From assembly GCF_039536205.1 (NCBI RefSeq), contig NZ_BAAAYL010000001.1, forward strand, positions 3,038,001-3,102,000: a stretch of 64,000 nucleotides of DNA, in the 5' to 3' direction. This stretch comes from Streptomyces sannanensis. GTDB taxonomy: Bacteria; Actinomycetota; Actinomycetes; Streptomycetales; Streptomycetaceae. The translations under genes and the position numbers were made by a program. The notes beneath the pieces are model-generated. The model was not told where the DNA came from, ran no database searches, and saw only the letters and a program-made list of their open reading frames with translations. Of the stretch, positions 16,206 to 25,053 are shown piece by piece. The first letter of the stretch is position 1, and each line of letters opens with the position of its first letter.

Positions 16206-16354
16206 TACGACTTGGGCAGACGCAGGGTCTGATGGGACACGTAGTTCAGGATCATCTCCCGGCTGACCGGGGCGATCCGGGCGACGCGGGACGCCGTGAC
16301 GAGGGAGGCGAGGCCGTACTCGCGGGTGAGGCCGTTCCCGCCGAGGGTGTGCAC
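16202..16354 (-). pseudogene. C-terminal scrap of an acyl-CoA dehydrogenase
   Basis: Minus-strand codons read VHTLGGNGLTREYGLASLV, TASRVARIAPVSREMILNYV, SHQTLRLPKSY and a TAG stop (16202-16204) partly supplied by the inverted-repeat element. This is the C-terminal helix region of a flavin acyl-CoA dehydrogenase. About 330 N-terminal residues are missing. It is in a different frame from the AtuA scrap just upstream. Confidence 0.82.
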
Positions 16355-16356
16355 AG

Positions 16357-16484
16357 AGCATGGTCAGTTCGGCGAGATAGTCCCCGGTGAGCACGTCGAG
16401 CGGCCCGCCGGTGAGCATCTCGCGCCAGGCGTCGAAGCGGTCCCCGTAGAAGCCCGAGGCGTTGCCGATCCTCAGTACGGTCAC
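16357..16484 (-). pseudogene. N-terminal scrap of an AtuA-family (acyclic terpene utilisation) protein
   Basis: GTG at 16482-16484 overlaps the TIGR03084 stop as GTGA and opens VTVLRIGNASGFYGDRFDAW, REMLTGGPLDVLTGDYLAEL, TML. This is the conserved N-terminus of AtuA/DUF1446 proteins. The match ends within a few bases of where acyl-CoA dehydrogenase sequence begins (about 16355). Because the frame stays open through the scraps, a chimeric 202-codon frame (16484-15876) exists. I regard it as a deletion product rather than a gene. Confidence 0.82.
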
Positions 16485-17287
16485 GCCCGCCTCCCGCAGG
16501 GCGCGCGTCCGGGACCGGGCGGGCCGGCGAAGGCCTGGGCGATGTCCAGCCAGTGGTCGGCGTCCGGGCCCTCGGCGACGACGGCGAGGTCGGCGCGGTG
16601 GGCCCGCTGGGTGGTGAGCAGACAGAAGTCGAGTGCGGGCCCGGTCACCTTCTGTGCGGCGCTCTCCGGCCCGTACGTCCAGAGCCCCCCGTCGGGGGCG
16701 GTCAGTTCGACCCGGAACTCCTCGTCCGGCGGCCGCTCCCCGTGCGCCGCGTAGGCGTAGTCCCGTGCCCGTGACCCGATCCGGGCGACATGCCGCAGCC
16801 GTGCGGTGGGCTCGCGCGACACGCCGAGCGCGTCGGCGATGTCCTGGCCGTGCGCCCAGGTCTCCATCAGCCGGGCGGTCGCCATCGACGGGGCGCTCAT
16901 GGGCGGCCCGTACCAGGGGTGGCGGGCGCCGGGCGGGGCGGCGCGCAGCACCTCCTGGACCTGTTCGCGCGTGTCCCGCCACCGGGCGAGAAGCTCTGCC
17001 GGGGTCATGGCCCGGACGGCGGCCTCCGCGGCCTGGTCGACGGCGGCGGCCAGGTCGATCTCCCTGGCCTCGGCCTCCGCCACGTCCGCGCGGAAGGACG
17101 TCGGATCGGTCGCGGCGAGCCATGCGCTGCGGTCCGTCCAGGCCAGATGGGCGATCTGGTGGGCGACGGTCCAGCCGGGCGCGGGGGTGGGGCGCGCCCA
17201 GTCCGTCTCGCTCAGGTTCTCGACCAGGCGGTCGAGTTCATCACTTTCGGCACGCAGGTCGTCGTACAGCGCTGCCGGGTCGAACAC
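16481..17287 (-). CDS. TIGR03084 family protein (maleylpyruvate isomerase-like DinB fold)
   Basis: 268 residues from GTG 17285-17287, with GAGGGGAG six bases upstream. The N-terminal DinB/MDMPI-like helical bundle shows W-x-x-P-T-P-A-P-G-W-T-V-A-H-Q-I-A-H-L-A-W (about 42-62), giving metal-ligand-type histidines. A later TARLMETWAHGQDIADALG carries a further His (about 165-183). The length and the SAPSMATARLMETWAHG segment are typical of the family, which often begins Streptomyces acyl-CoA/AtuA catabolic operons. It is the first gene of the collapsed operon and still looks intact. Exact reaction unknown. Confidence 0.87.
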   Translation of the reverse strand: MFDPAALYDDLRAESDELDRLVENLSETDWARPTPAPGWTVAHQIAHLAWTDRSAWLAATDPTSFRADVAEAEAREIDLAAAVDQAAEAAVRAMTPAELLARWRDTREQVQEVLRAAPPGARHPWYGPPMSAPSMATARLMETWAHGQDIADALGVSREPTARLRHVARIGSRARDYAYAAHGERPPDEEFRVELTAPDGGLWTYGPESAAQKVTGPALDFCLLTTQRAHRADLAVVAEGPDADHWLDIAQAFAGPPGPGRAPCGRRA

Positions 17288-17366
17288 GGTGTGCTCCCCT
17301 CTGGGGAAACCAGCGGTGTGTCCGGGAGCATGGCAGCGCCGCACAAAACAATCAAGCCTGCTTGCA

Positions 17367-18314
17367 TTATTTTCCGGACGCGCCCGACGCGGCCTTCGCC
17401 ACCTGCGTCCGTACGGCTCCCATGCTCGCCGCGACGACCAGCACGATGGCCAGCACGTCCAGCGTCGACAGTCCCTGGTGCAGCACCAGGAAGCCGGCCA
17501 GCGCCGCGATGGCCGGTTCCAGGCTCATCAGCACCGCGAAGGTGGGCGCGGGCAGCCGCCGCAGCGCCAGCAGTTCCAGGGTGTACGGGAGGACGGACGA
17601 CAGCAGTGCCACCGCCGCGCCCAGCGCCAGTGTCGACGGCACCAGCAGCTTCTCCCCCGACTCGGCGACCCCGAGGGGCAGGCTGAGGACCGCCGCGACC
17701 GCCATGGCCAGCGCGAGGCCGTCCGCCTGCGGGAAGCGGCGTCCGGTGCGCGCGCTGAACACGATGTACGCGGCCCACATGGCGCCCGCCCCGACCGCGA
17801 ACGCCGCGCCCGCCGGGTCGAGCCGGCCGAAGCCGCCTCCGCCGCTGAGCAGGAACACACCGCCGAGTGCGAGCCCGGCCCACAGCAGGTTCACCAGACG
17901 CCGGGACACGATCACCGAGAGCGCCAGCGGGCCCAGCACCTCCAGGGTCACCGCGGGACCCAGCGGGATACGGTCCACTGCCTGGTAGAAGAGGCCGTTC
18001 ATGGCGGCCATCGCGACACCGAAGGCGACGATCGTGCCCCAGTCGGCGCGCGAGTAGCCGCGCAGCCTGGGCCGGCAGACCACGAGCAGCACCAGCGCGG
18101 CGAAGACCAGCCGCAGCGTGACGACGCCGGCCGCGCCGGCCCTCGGCATCAGCAGGACGGCGACGGCCGCCCCGAACTGCACCGAGATCCCGCCCGCGAC
18201 GACCAGTGCCACGGGGCCGAGGCGGTTGCCGAGCGGTGTCCGGGTGCTCCCGGGAGCGGCGGAGACGGCCGCGTCGGCGGCGATGCCCGCTTCGGCGACG
18301 TCGAGATCGTTCAC
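17367..18314 (-). CDS. EamA/RhaT-family drug/metabolite exporter
   Basis: 315 residues from GTG 18312-18314 with GAGGTG upstream. Ten hydrophobic spans in two five-helix EamA repeats can be traced (LVVAGGISVQFGAAVAVLL, VTLRLVFAALVLLVVC, FGVAMAAMNGLFYQAV ... VLPYTLELLALRRLPAPTFA, LMSLEPAIAALAGFLVL). The ARG/LEP-type PAPTFAVLMSLEPA stretch is a hallmark of RhtA-like amino-acid exporters. It lies divergent from serC, so export of serine- or threonine-related compounds is a contextual guess. Confidence 0.9.
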   Translation of the reverse strand: MNDLDVAEAGIAADAAVSAAPGSTRTPLGNRLGPVALVVAGGISVQFGAAVAVLLMPRAGAAGVVTLRLVFAALVLLVVCRPRLRGYSRADWGTIVAFGVAMAAMNGLFYQAVDRIPLGPAVTLEVLGPLALSVIVSRRLVNLLWAGLALGGVFLLSGGGGFGRLDPAGAAFAVGAGAMWAAYIVFSARTGRRFPQADGLALAMAVAAVLSLPLGVAESGEKLLVPSTLALGAAVALLSSVLPYTLELLALRRLPAPTFAVLMSLEPAIAALAGFLVLHQGLSTLDVLAIVLVVAASMGAVRTQVAKAASGASGK

Positions 18315-18360
18315 TGTGGTGCACCTCACTGTCCAATGGGCTGTACCCAAGGTCCCATGA

Positions 18361-19629
<1,269 letters not shown>

Positions 19630-19680
19630 GCTCGTTATCGGGGGGTGCGCCCGCTTTCGTACCCCCCATAGGAGCCCGCA

Positions 19681-21075
19681 GTGTCCGAAGTGCAACTGCC
19701 GCCCAAGCCGTCGGACATGTTCGACCGCGACCGCGAATGGGCCGAGCTCACCGCCTTCGCCGCCGACGGGAACGACGGCGCCCGGCTCGGGATCGTCTCC
19801 GGGCGCCGCCGCCAGGGCAAGAGCTATCTGCTCCAGTCCCTGGCCGAAGCCGCCGGCGGCTTCTACCACGTGGCCGTCCCCGCGTCGGCAGCCGAATCCC
19901 TGCGGCTGCTCGGCGCGGCCGTGGGCCGCTTCACCGGCGCCGACGTCCCACCACGGCCGGCCGACTGGGCGCAGGCCCTGGACCTCCTCTTCGGCCTGGC
20001 GGCCGAGCGTCCGCTGCCCGTGGTGCTGGACGAGTTCCCGTACCTCGTGCACAACGCCCCCGACCTGTCCTCCCGCCTCCACGCGGCCCTGAGCATCCGC
20101 GCCGGACGGCCCCGCTTCCTGCTGTGCGGCAGCTCCGCGTCCTACATGGGCGGCCTCGCGGCCGGGGGCTGCGACCTCAACCTGGTGGTGCACGGCTTCG
20201 GCTACCGCGAAGCGGCCGACTTCTGGGGCATCCGCGACCCCCGGCTCGCCGTCCTCGTCCACGCCGTCGTCGGCGGAACCCCCGCCTACCGGCGCGAGTT
20301 CGTCGACGACGACGTACCGAAGGGGCCGGCCGACTTCGACGACTGGGTCTGCCGTACGCTCCTCAACCCGGCACGCCGCATCCACGGCGACCCCCTGTGG
20401 CTGCTGGCCAGCCAGCCCGATCTCCAGGACCGGGCCATGTACCACTCCGTACTCGCCGCCGTCGCCACAGGCCACCACACCGCCGGAACCATCGCCGACA
20501 CGGTGGGTCACCGGACCACCGACGTCACCCATCCGCTCACCGCGCTCACCCGCTGCGGGCTGCTCACCGCCACCCCGGACGCCTTCCGCGTCCACCGCAC
20601 GGTCTACCGCATCGCCGAGCCCCTGATCCTCTTCCACCACGCGGTCGTACGCCCCGGCGGCACCGCGCTGACCTGGCAGCGCAGCCGGACCGTGTTCCTC
20701 GACAAGGTCGTCGCCCCGCACTTCGCCCAGCTGTGCCGCGAATGGGCCGTCCAGTACGCCGACCCCGCGACCTTCGGCGGTACGCCGACCAGCGCGACGG
20801 TCGGCACGCTGCCGGACCACGTGGTCGACGTCGTCGTCCGGGGTGGCGACACGCTGCTGTCCGTCGGCGCGGCGGACTGGCACGCGCCCATGGGTGTGCC
20901 CCACCTGGACCGCCTCCACGACGTCCTGCGGGCGCTCTCCGCGCACGGGGTCGACACAAGCCACGCCAGGCCCGCGTGCTACGGCGCGTCCGGCTTCACC
21001 CCGGAGCTCCAGGCCGCCGCGGACCGGGGAGAGGTCGTCCTGGTGGACCTGCCCCGCCTCTACGAGGGCTCGTAG
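19681..21075 (+). CDS. ATP-binding protein of the archaeal ATPase/DUF234 type
   Basis: 464 residues from GTG 19681, preceded by AGGAG. P-loop GRRRQGKS (about 41-48), Walker B-like VVLDEFPYLV (about 118-127), sensor FLLCGSSASYM, and the ATPase_2 motif GFGYREAADFWG. Residues about 250-320 look like a winged helix (TIADTVGHRTTDVTHPLTAL, RCGLLTATPDAF) and the C-terminal part like a DUF234/nuclease-like domain. Family members are poorly understood, and some are linked to mobile DNA. It stands 51 bases after serC. Confidence 0.85.
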   Translation: MSEVQLPPKPSDMFDRDREWAELTAFAADGNDGARLGIVSGRRRQGKSYLLQSLAEAAGGFYHVAVPASAAESLRLLGAAVGRFTGADVPPRPADWAQALDLLFGLAAERPLPVVLDEFPYLVHNAPDLSSRLHAALSIRAGRPRFLLCGSSASYMGGLAAGGCDLNLVVHGFGYREAADFWGIRDPRLAVLVHAVVGGTPAYRREFVDDDVPKGPADFDDWVCRTLLNPARRIHGDPLWLLASQPDLQDRAMYHSVLAAVATGHHTAGTIADTVGHRTTDVTHPLTALTRCGLLTATPDAFRVHRTVYRIAEPLILFHHAVVRPGGTALTWQRSRTVFLDKVVAPHFAQLCREWAVQYADPATFGGTPTSATVGTLPDHVVDVVVRGGDTLLSVGAADWHAPMGVPHLDRLHDVLRALSAHGVDTSHARPACYGASGFTPELQAAADRGEVVLVDLPRLYEGS

Positions 21076-21126
21076 AGGCGGGGACCGCCCTCCGCCCGGG
21101 CGGCCGGTGTGGGGCGTCGGCATCGC

Positions 21127-21185
21127 AGCCCGTCCGGCGCCTGAGGACGGACACTCCCCAGCTACCGCTGGGAGGTACCCCCAGG
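21127..21185. repeat. Two dispersed palindrome families back to back
   Basis: 21127-21152 is AGCCCGTCCGGCG...GAGGACGGAC. 21154-21185 contains CCCAGC-TACC-GCTGGG (perfect 6-bp stem, 21157-21172) followed by AGGTACCCCC. Both recur elsewhere in the window. The pair lies between convergent genes and may terminate one or both. Confidence 0.65.
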
Positions 21186-21212
21186 CCGACCCGGACGGAG
21201 CGCGCCACCGGC

Positions 21213-22193
21213 TCAGCCGCGGCGCAGCAGCCGCTTCAGTCCGACCACGAGCGCGGTCGCCCCGGCGAGGACGAGCACGCCCAGGGTGAAGTTCCCGTCG
21301 TTCCCGCCGGCGGCACCCGCGGCGGACGGCGAACCGTCCTCCTTCGGGGGCGTACCGGCGCTGTCGGTGTCGCCGGGCTTCTTCTCCACCGCCACTCGCA
21401 GCACCCTGCTGCCCTTGCCCTCGGAGCCGAACATCAGCGCTGTGCCATCGGCCGTGTAGGTGACCGACTCGGACTGGCCCTGGAAGGGCGCGTTCGCCGA
21501 GCGGTCCTTGCCGAGGGCGCCGTCCTTCCATTCGTACGTACGCGCCCCGATGTAGCCGCGCAGGGTCAGCTCCGTGCCGTCCGGCGAGAACGCCCCGTCC
21601 GTCACCCACGGCACCTCGCCGATCCGGCGGAAGACGTTCGGCTTGGACGACGACAGCCGGGCCGGGCCCTCGTACAGCCCGCCGCCGTCCTCGTTCTTGG
21701 AGGCGATGTAGACCCGGCCCGTCTTCGGGTGGACCATCAGCGCCTCGGCGTCCCGCGGCCCGTCGGCGTACCGGACGGTGTACTGGGTCGCCTGGACGGT
21801 CGTGTCCCGCAGCTCCCGCGGTTCGGGAAAGCGGTAGATCCAGACGTGGTCCCAGGTGCCGTTGCGGTTGTCGCCGATGTCGCCGACGTAGATGTTTCCG
21901 TCGGGGCCGACGGAGACCGCCTCCACATCGCGCGGGCGCCCCACCCCGCGCAGGGTGACCGTCGCGACCGTCTCGCCGTTGCGGGAGTCCACCGCGTAGA
22001 CGTACGGGCCGTCGTCGCTGTCGTTGTGCGTCCAGTAGATGCCGGGGTGGGCCCGGCTGGCGGCGAGCCCGCTGGACTCCGTGATCCGAGGATCCTTGAT
22101 CGTGAAGTCCTGGTCACGGTCGTCGGCGGTGGCCGGGACAGCGGTGATCAGCACGGCCGCGACGGCCCCGGAGACGCACAGAAGCGAACGCAT
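21213..22193 (-). CDS. Secreted beta-propeller-like protein with C-terminal anchor
   Basis: 326 residues. Signal peptide MRSLLCVSGAVAAVLITAVP with an ATADD cleavage region (about 1-24). The middle contains blade-like repeats (ESSGLAASRAHPGIYWTHND, DVEAVSVGPDGNIYVGDIGD, AEALMVHPKTGRVYIASKNE, GAFSPDGTELTLRGYIGART). A Gly/Ser/Pro linker at about 270-298 is followed by a membrane span (FTLGVLVLAGATALVVGL) and LLRRG. It is likely exported and held at the membrane with the propeller outside. Ligand unknown. Confidence 0.85.
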   Translation of the reverse strand: MRSLLCVSGAVAAVLITAVPATADDRDQDFTIKDPRITESSGLAASRAHPGIYWTHNDSDDGPYVYAVDSRNGETVATVTLRGVGRPRDVEAVSVGPDGNIYVGDIGDNRNGTWDHVWIYRFPEPRELRDTTVQATQYTVRYADGPRDAEALMVHPKTGRVYIASKNEDGGGLYEGPARLSSSKPNVFRRIGEVPWVTDGAFSPDGTELTLRGYIGARTYEWKDGALGKDRSANAPFQGQSESVTYTADGTALMFGSEGKGSRVLRVAVEKKPGDTDSAGTPPKEDGSPSAAGAAGGNDGNFTLGVLVLAGATALVVGLKRLLRRG

Positions 22194-22280
22194 ACCCCCA
22201 AGCCTGCCATCCCGTCCGCGTGTTCGGACTCACATCCGAGGTCAGGGCCCTGATCGGAAGGCATCCGCGATGATGGCCGG

Positions 22281-22970
22281 ATGCACAGGTTCCTGTTCGT
22301 CGGCGACTCCATGACGATCGGAAGCGCGGGCGACCACACCTGGCGCTTCCGTATGTGGCAACACCTGTCCACGTCCTTCGGCGGCCCGTTCCGCATCGTC
22401 GGCCCGCGCGACGAGCTGTACGACAAGGCGGCGGACGCCCCCGTCTCGTACGCGTACGGCGACCCGGACTTCCCCGAGCACGCCCGCGGGCACCTGGCCG
22501 GCTGGGGCGAGGGCTGGCTGCACATGGCGCCGCTGATCCGCGAGACGGTCGCCACGCACAAGGCGGACACCCTGCTCGTCTCCCTCGGCCTGATCGACCT
22601 CGGCTTCTACACGAACGCCGAGCAGACCGCGGACAACGTCCGCCTCTTCGTCGAGGAGGCCCGCGCGGCCAACCCGCGGGTCCAGGCCGTTCTGCTCCCG
22701 GTCATCCCGAACGTACGCGCCATGTCCGACGCGCCCTTCGCGGCCGAGGTCGACCGCTTCGACGAACTCCTCGCGAAGGCGGTCGCCGAGCTGGACACCC
22801 CTCGGTCGCCCCTGCTGCTCGCCTCCCGACCGGCCGGCTGGGACCTCCACCGCGACACGTACGACGGCACGCACCCGAACGCCTCCGGCGAGCACAGGCT
22901 CGCGGCCGCCTTCGCCGACGCGATGCACCAGGCGTGGGGCCTGGGCGGGCCGTATACCGGTTGCGCCTGA
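22281..22970 (+). CDS. SGNH/GDSL-type hydrolase
   Basis: 229 residues from ATG 22281. Block I is FLFVGDSMTIG (nucleophile Ser about 10), block V is YDGTHPNASGEHRLA (Asp/His pair about 196-203), and VSLGLIDLGFY replaces the usual GxND-like block. There is no signal peptide, so the enzyme is cytosolic. This is the compact esterase/lipase-like family often found near biosynthetic loci; substrate unassigned. It diverges from the secreted propeller gene (87 bases). Confidence 0.88.
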   Translation: MHRFLFVGDSMTIGSAGDHTWRFRMWQHLSTSFGGPFRIVGPRDELYDKAADAPVSYAYGDPDFPEHARGHLAGWGEGWLHMAPLIRETVATHKADTLLVSLGLIDLGFYTNAEQTADNVRLFVEEARAANPRVQAVLLPVIPNVRAMSDAPFAAEVDRFDELLAKAVAELDTPRSPLLLASRPAGWDLHRDTYDGTHPNASGEHRLAAAFADAMHQAWGLGGPYTGCA

Positions 22971-23043
22971 GCCACACGAGCCATGGGCGTCGCCCGGCGC
23001 ACGGTCGCCGCCGCCGAACAGGGGCGCGAAGGGTGGTGCGGGA

Positions 23044-23526
23044 CTACGGGGGACTCTGACCTGCTCCTCCTGTGCTGCCGGGGCTCTCCGCGCCGCTCCC
23101 ACCGGAGAGCCCCGGCCCCTCGGCGACCCGGCCCGCGATCTCGAACAACACCTCGGGCTCCACGAATGGCACGTCGACAGTCGGCCGCGAACGCCAGTCC
23201 AGCGGCCACGTGAACCCGCACAACGCGGGCACGCCGACGAAAGCCGCGCCCCGGTCGACCCGGCTCAGCGCGCGAACTCCCGCCGGCCAGACGTACGCGG
23301 CCGCGGTGTGCGGCGGCAACAGGAAGTACGTGTTCCGCTCCCCGATGGCCTCACGCACGATCGGCCCCGCCCGGAAGTCCGTGAACACCATGAGCTCGTA
23401 CGCCACTTGCTCACCCAGAAACCCGGCGATGCGCACGGCGTCGAAATGAATGCCCGCGTGCCGCAGGGCATGCCCGGACGCGGGCACCCAGGACGGCACC
23501 GGGTCCGGTGAACTTTTCGCTTTCAT
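23044..23526 (-). CDS. Hypothetical protein next to the XRE/DUF397 module
   Basis: 160 residues from ATG 23526 (a TTG 6 bases upstream is possible). The protein contains HFDAVRIAGFLGEQVAYELM, YFLLPPHTAAAYVWPAGV and FTWPLDWRSRPTVDVP. This pattern of short hydrophobic strands with conserved Trp/Pro resembles the small Streptomyces proteins commonly placed divergent from XRE-DUF5753/DUF397 pairs. It ends in a disordered Gly/Ser tail. No function known. Confidence 0.7.
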   Translation of the reverse strand: MKAKSSPDPVPSWVPASGHALRHAGIHFDAVRIAGFLGEQVAYELMVFTDFRAGPIVREAIGERNTYFLLPPHTAAAYVWPAGVRALSRVDRGAAFVGVPALCGFTWPLDWRSRPTVDVPFVEPEVLFEIAGRVAEGPGLSGGSGAESPGSTGGAGQSPP

Positions 23527-23609
23527 ACGCAAAAGGCTTCCCCGCGACGGCTACTGTCACCAGCACATCTCACTGACCGTGCAGGGATGTGCACTTGGAG
23601 GTGGTCGTC

Positions 23610-24395
23610 GTGCGCTCCGGTGAACGGGGTTCCGGCAACGCGAAGATGTTCGGGTCGTTGCTGCGTTTCTACCGCGAACGGGCCGAGATCTCGCAGGAGG
23701 CGCTGAGCAAGCACCTGGGCTTCTCCAAGTCGCAGGTGGCCATGGTGGAACGCGGAGAGCGTCCGCCGAAGGGCAGCTTCGTGTCCGTCGCGGACGAGGT
23801 GCTGGGTGCGCAGGGTGCACTTCTGGCGGCGGCGAAGGAGTTGCGGGTCAGCCATTTGCCGTCGTGGTTCGCGGAGTACAAAGACGAGGAGGCGACAGCA
23901 GTCGCTGTTCACTGGTACGAGAACCACGTGATCCCCGGCCTCCTCCAAACCGAGGCTTACGCGCGAGCTGTCTTCAACTGCCACTGTCCACCACTCGATG
24001 ACGAGGACGTTGAGGCTCGGGTGGCGACGCGGCTCGGGCGACAGCAGCTCCTTCATCGCCGTAAGCCCGCACCGGTGGTCAGCTTCGTACGCGAGCAGAT
24101 CGCACTCACTCGCCCACTTGGCGGCCGACCGGTTCTCAAGGAACAACTGCATCATGTGCTCGACATCGCTTGTCTCCGCAACGTGGAGATTCAGGTGATG
24201 CCTCCGGAGCGGCAGACCCATGCCGGCCTGAACGGCCCGATGGCGCTGCTGGAGACAACGGAACGGCGGCCACTCGGATACATCGAAGGCCAGAGCGGAG
24301 GCTTCTTCGTCACCGAACAACCGGAGCTGGGCGACTTGTTCGCACGGTATGGCATTCTTCGAGCTCAGGCTCTCAGCCCCACTCCGCGAAACTGA
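23610..24395 (+). CDS. XRE-family regulator with DUF5753, C-terminus frameshifted
   Basis: 261 residues from GTG 23610, preceded by GGAGG at 8 bases. HTH at about 14-60 (FYRERAEISQEALSKHLGFS, KSQVAMVERGERPPKG). The DUF5753-type ligand domain runs from about 90 on (WYENHVIPGLLQTEAYARAV, RQQLLHRRKPAPVVSFVREQ, NVEIQVMPPERQTHAGLNGP). The frame ends early at LSPTPRN. In the +1 frame the expected family ending AKLIEQVAQAL runs to a TGA that overlaps the next ATG as ATGA. One C missing near 24378 would explain this. These regulators pair with DUF397 proteins and are often involved in development or antibiotic control. Confidence 0.88.
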   Translation: MRSGERGSGNAKMFGSLLRFYRERAEISQEALSKHLGFSKSQVAMVERGERPPKGSFVSVADEVLGAQGALLAAAKELRVSHLPSWFAEYKDEEATAVAVHWYENHVIPGLLQTEAYARAVFNCHCPPLDDEDVEARVATRLGRQQLLHRRKPAPVVSFVREQIALTRPLGGRPVLKEQLHHVLDIACLRNVEIQVMPPERQTHAGLNGPMALLETTERRPLGYIEGQSGGFFVTEQPELGDLFARYGILRAQALSPTPRN

Positions 24396-24417
24396 TCGAA
24401 CAGGTGGCACAAGCGCT

Positions 24418-24672
24418 ATGAACACCGATCTGAAGTGGTTCAAAAGCAGCTACAGCGGCGACCAGGGAGCCTGCGTCGAGGTCGCCACCGAATGGACCAA
24501 GTCCACCTACAGCGGCAGCCAGGGCGAGTGCGTAGAAGTCGCCGCCTGCCCGACCACCGTCCACGTCCGCGACTCCAAGGACACCGCCCGCCCCGGCCTC
24601 GCCGTCTCCCCCGGCGCCTGGTCCGTGTTCGTCGCCGGTACCCTCAGGAAGCAGGACCTGCCGCTCGCGTGA
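24418..24672 (+). CDS. DUF397 protein with duplicated N-terminal motif
   Basis: 84 residues from ATG 24418. The signature W-x-K-S-x-Y-S-G-x-x-G-x-C-V-E-V-A occurs twice (residues about 6-22 and 25-41), then VHVRDSKDTARPGLAVSPGA completes a normal DUF397 domain. So the usual 60-65-residue protein has been lengthened by one copy of its head, a 51-base duplication at DNA level. DUF397 proteins are the small partners (antitoxin- or anti-regulator-like) of XRE-DUF5753 proteins such as the BldB/WhiJ class. Confidence 0.9.
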   Translation: MNTDLKWFKSSYSGDQGACVEVATEWTKSTYSGSQGECVEVAACPTTVHVRDSKDTARPGLAVSPGAWSVFVAGTLRKQDLPLA

Positions 24673-24715
24673 GGCGGTTGCCCAGCGTCGACAGGGTGTA
24701 CATACCGATGCCGAG

Positions 24716-24806
24716 GACGACGACCCCTCCGACGCCCGGCGGAAACTGGTCCGCCTCACCCCACACGGCCTCGACACCCTCGCCCGCTCGGCGGCGATCT
24801 TCGAGA
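24716..24806 (+). pseudogene. Fragment of a MarR-family regulator
   Basis: One frame reads DDDPSDARRKLVRLTPHGLD and TLARSAAIFE, the wing and last helix of MarR proteins (D-x-R-x-K-x-V-x-L-T-x-x-G). There is no start, HTH or C-terminus around it. The rest of the 24673-25053 gap shows no further gene. It is likely a relic, perhaps of a regulator of the downstream aldo/keto reductase. Confidence 0.5.
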
Positions 24807-25053
24807 ACACGCCTGGCCCAAAGCGGCCACCCGTGATCACTACCGGCGGGAAACAAGATCGCCCACTGTCGGGCGAGCGGAATAGAACACGAGGAATACG
24901 GAGGCACCGTACGGCTCACGGTGAACGGTGTCGCCAACTCCACGAACTCCCCCAACAGGACCAGGTGCGTGGACACCTGGCCCGCGTGACGAGCGCGCCG
25001 GTCGCTCGCGCCCCCTTGCCTGGAGGGCACTCCAAGGCGTTGGCTTGGCTGCC

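Noticed and set aside
15876..16484. 202-codon chimeric frame from AtuA start to acyl-CoA ligase end as a real fused gene
   Set aside because: The middle translates out-of-frame dehydrogenase and MITE DNA. No coherent domain is formed.
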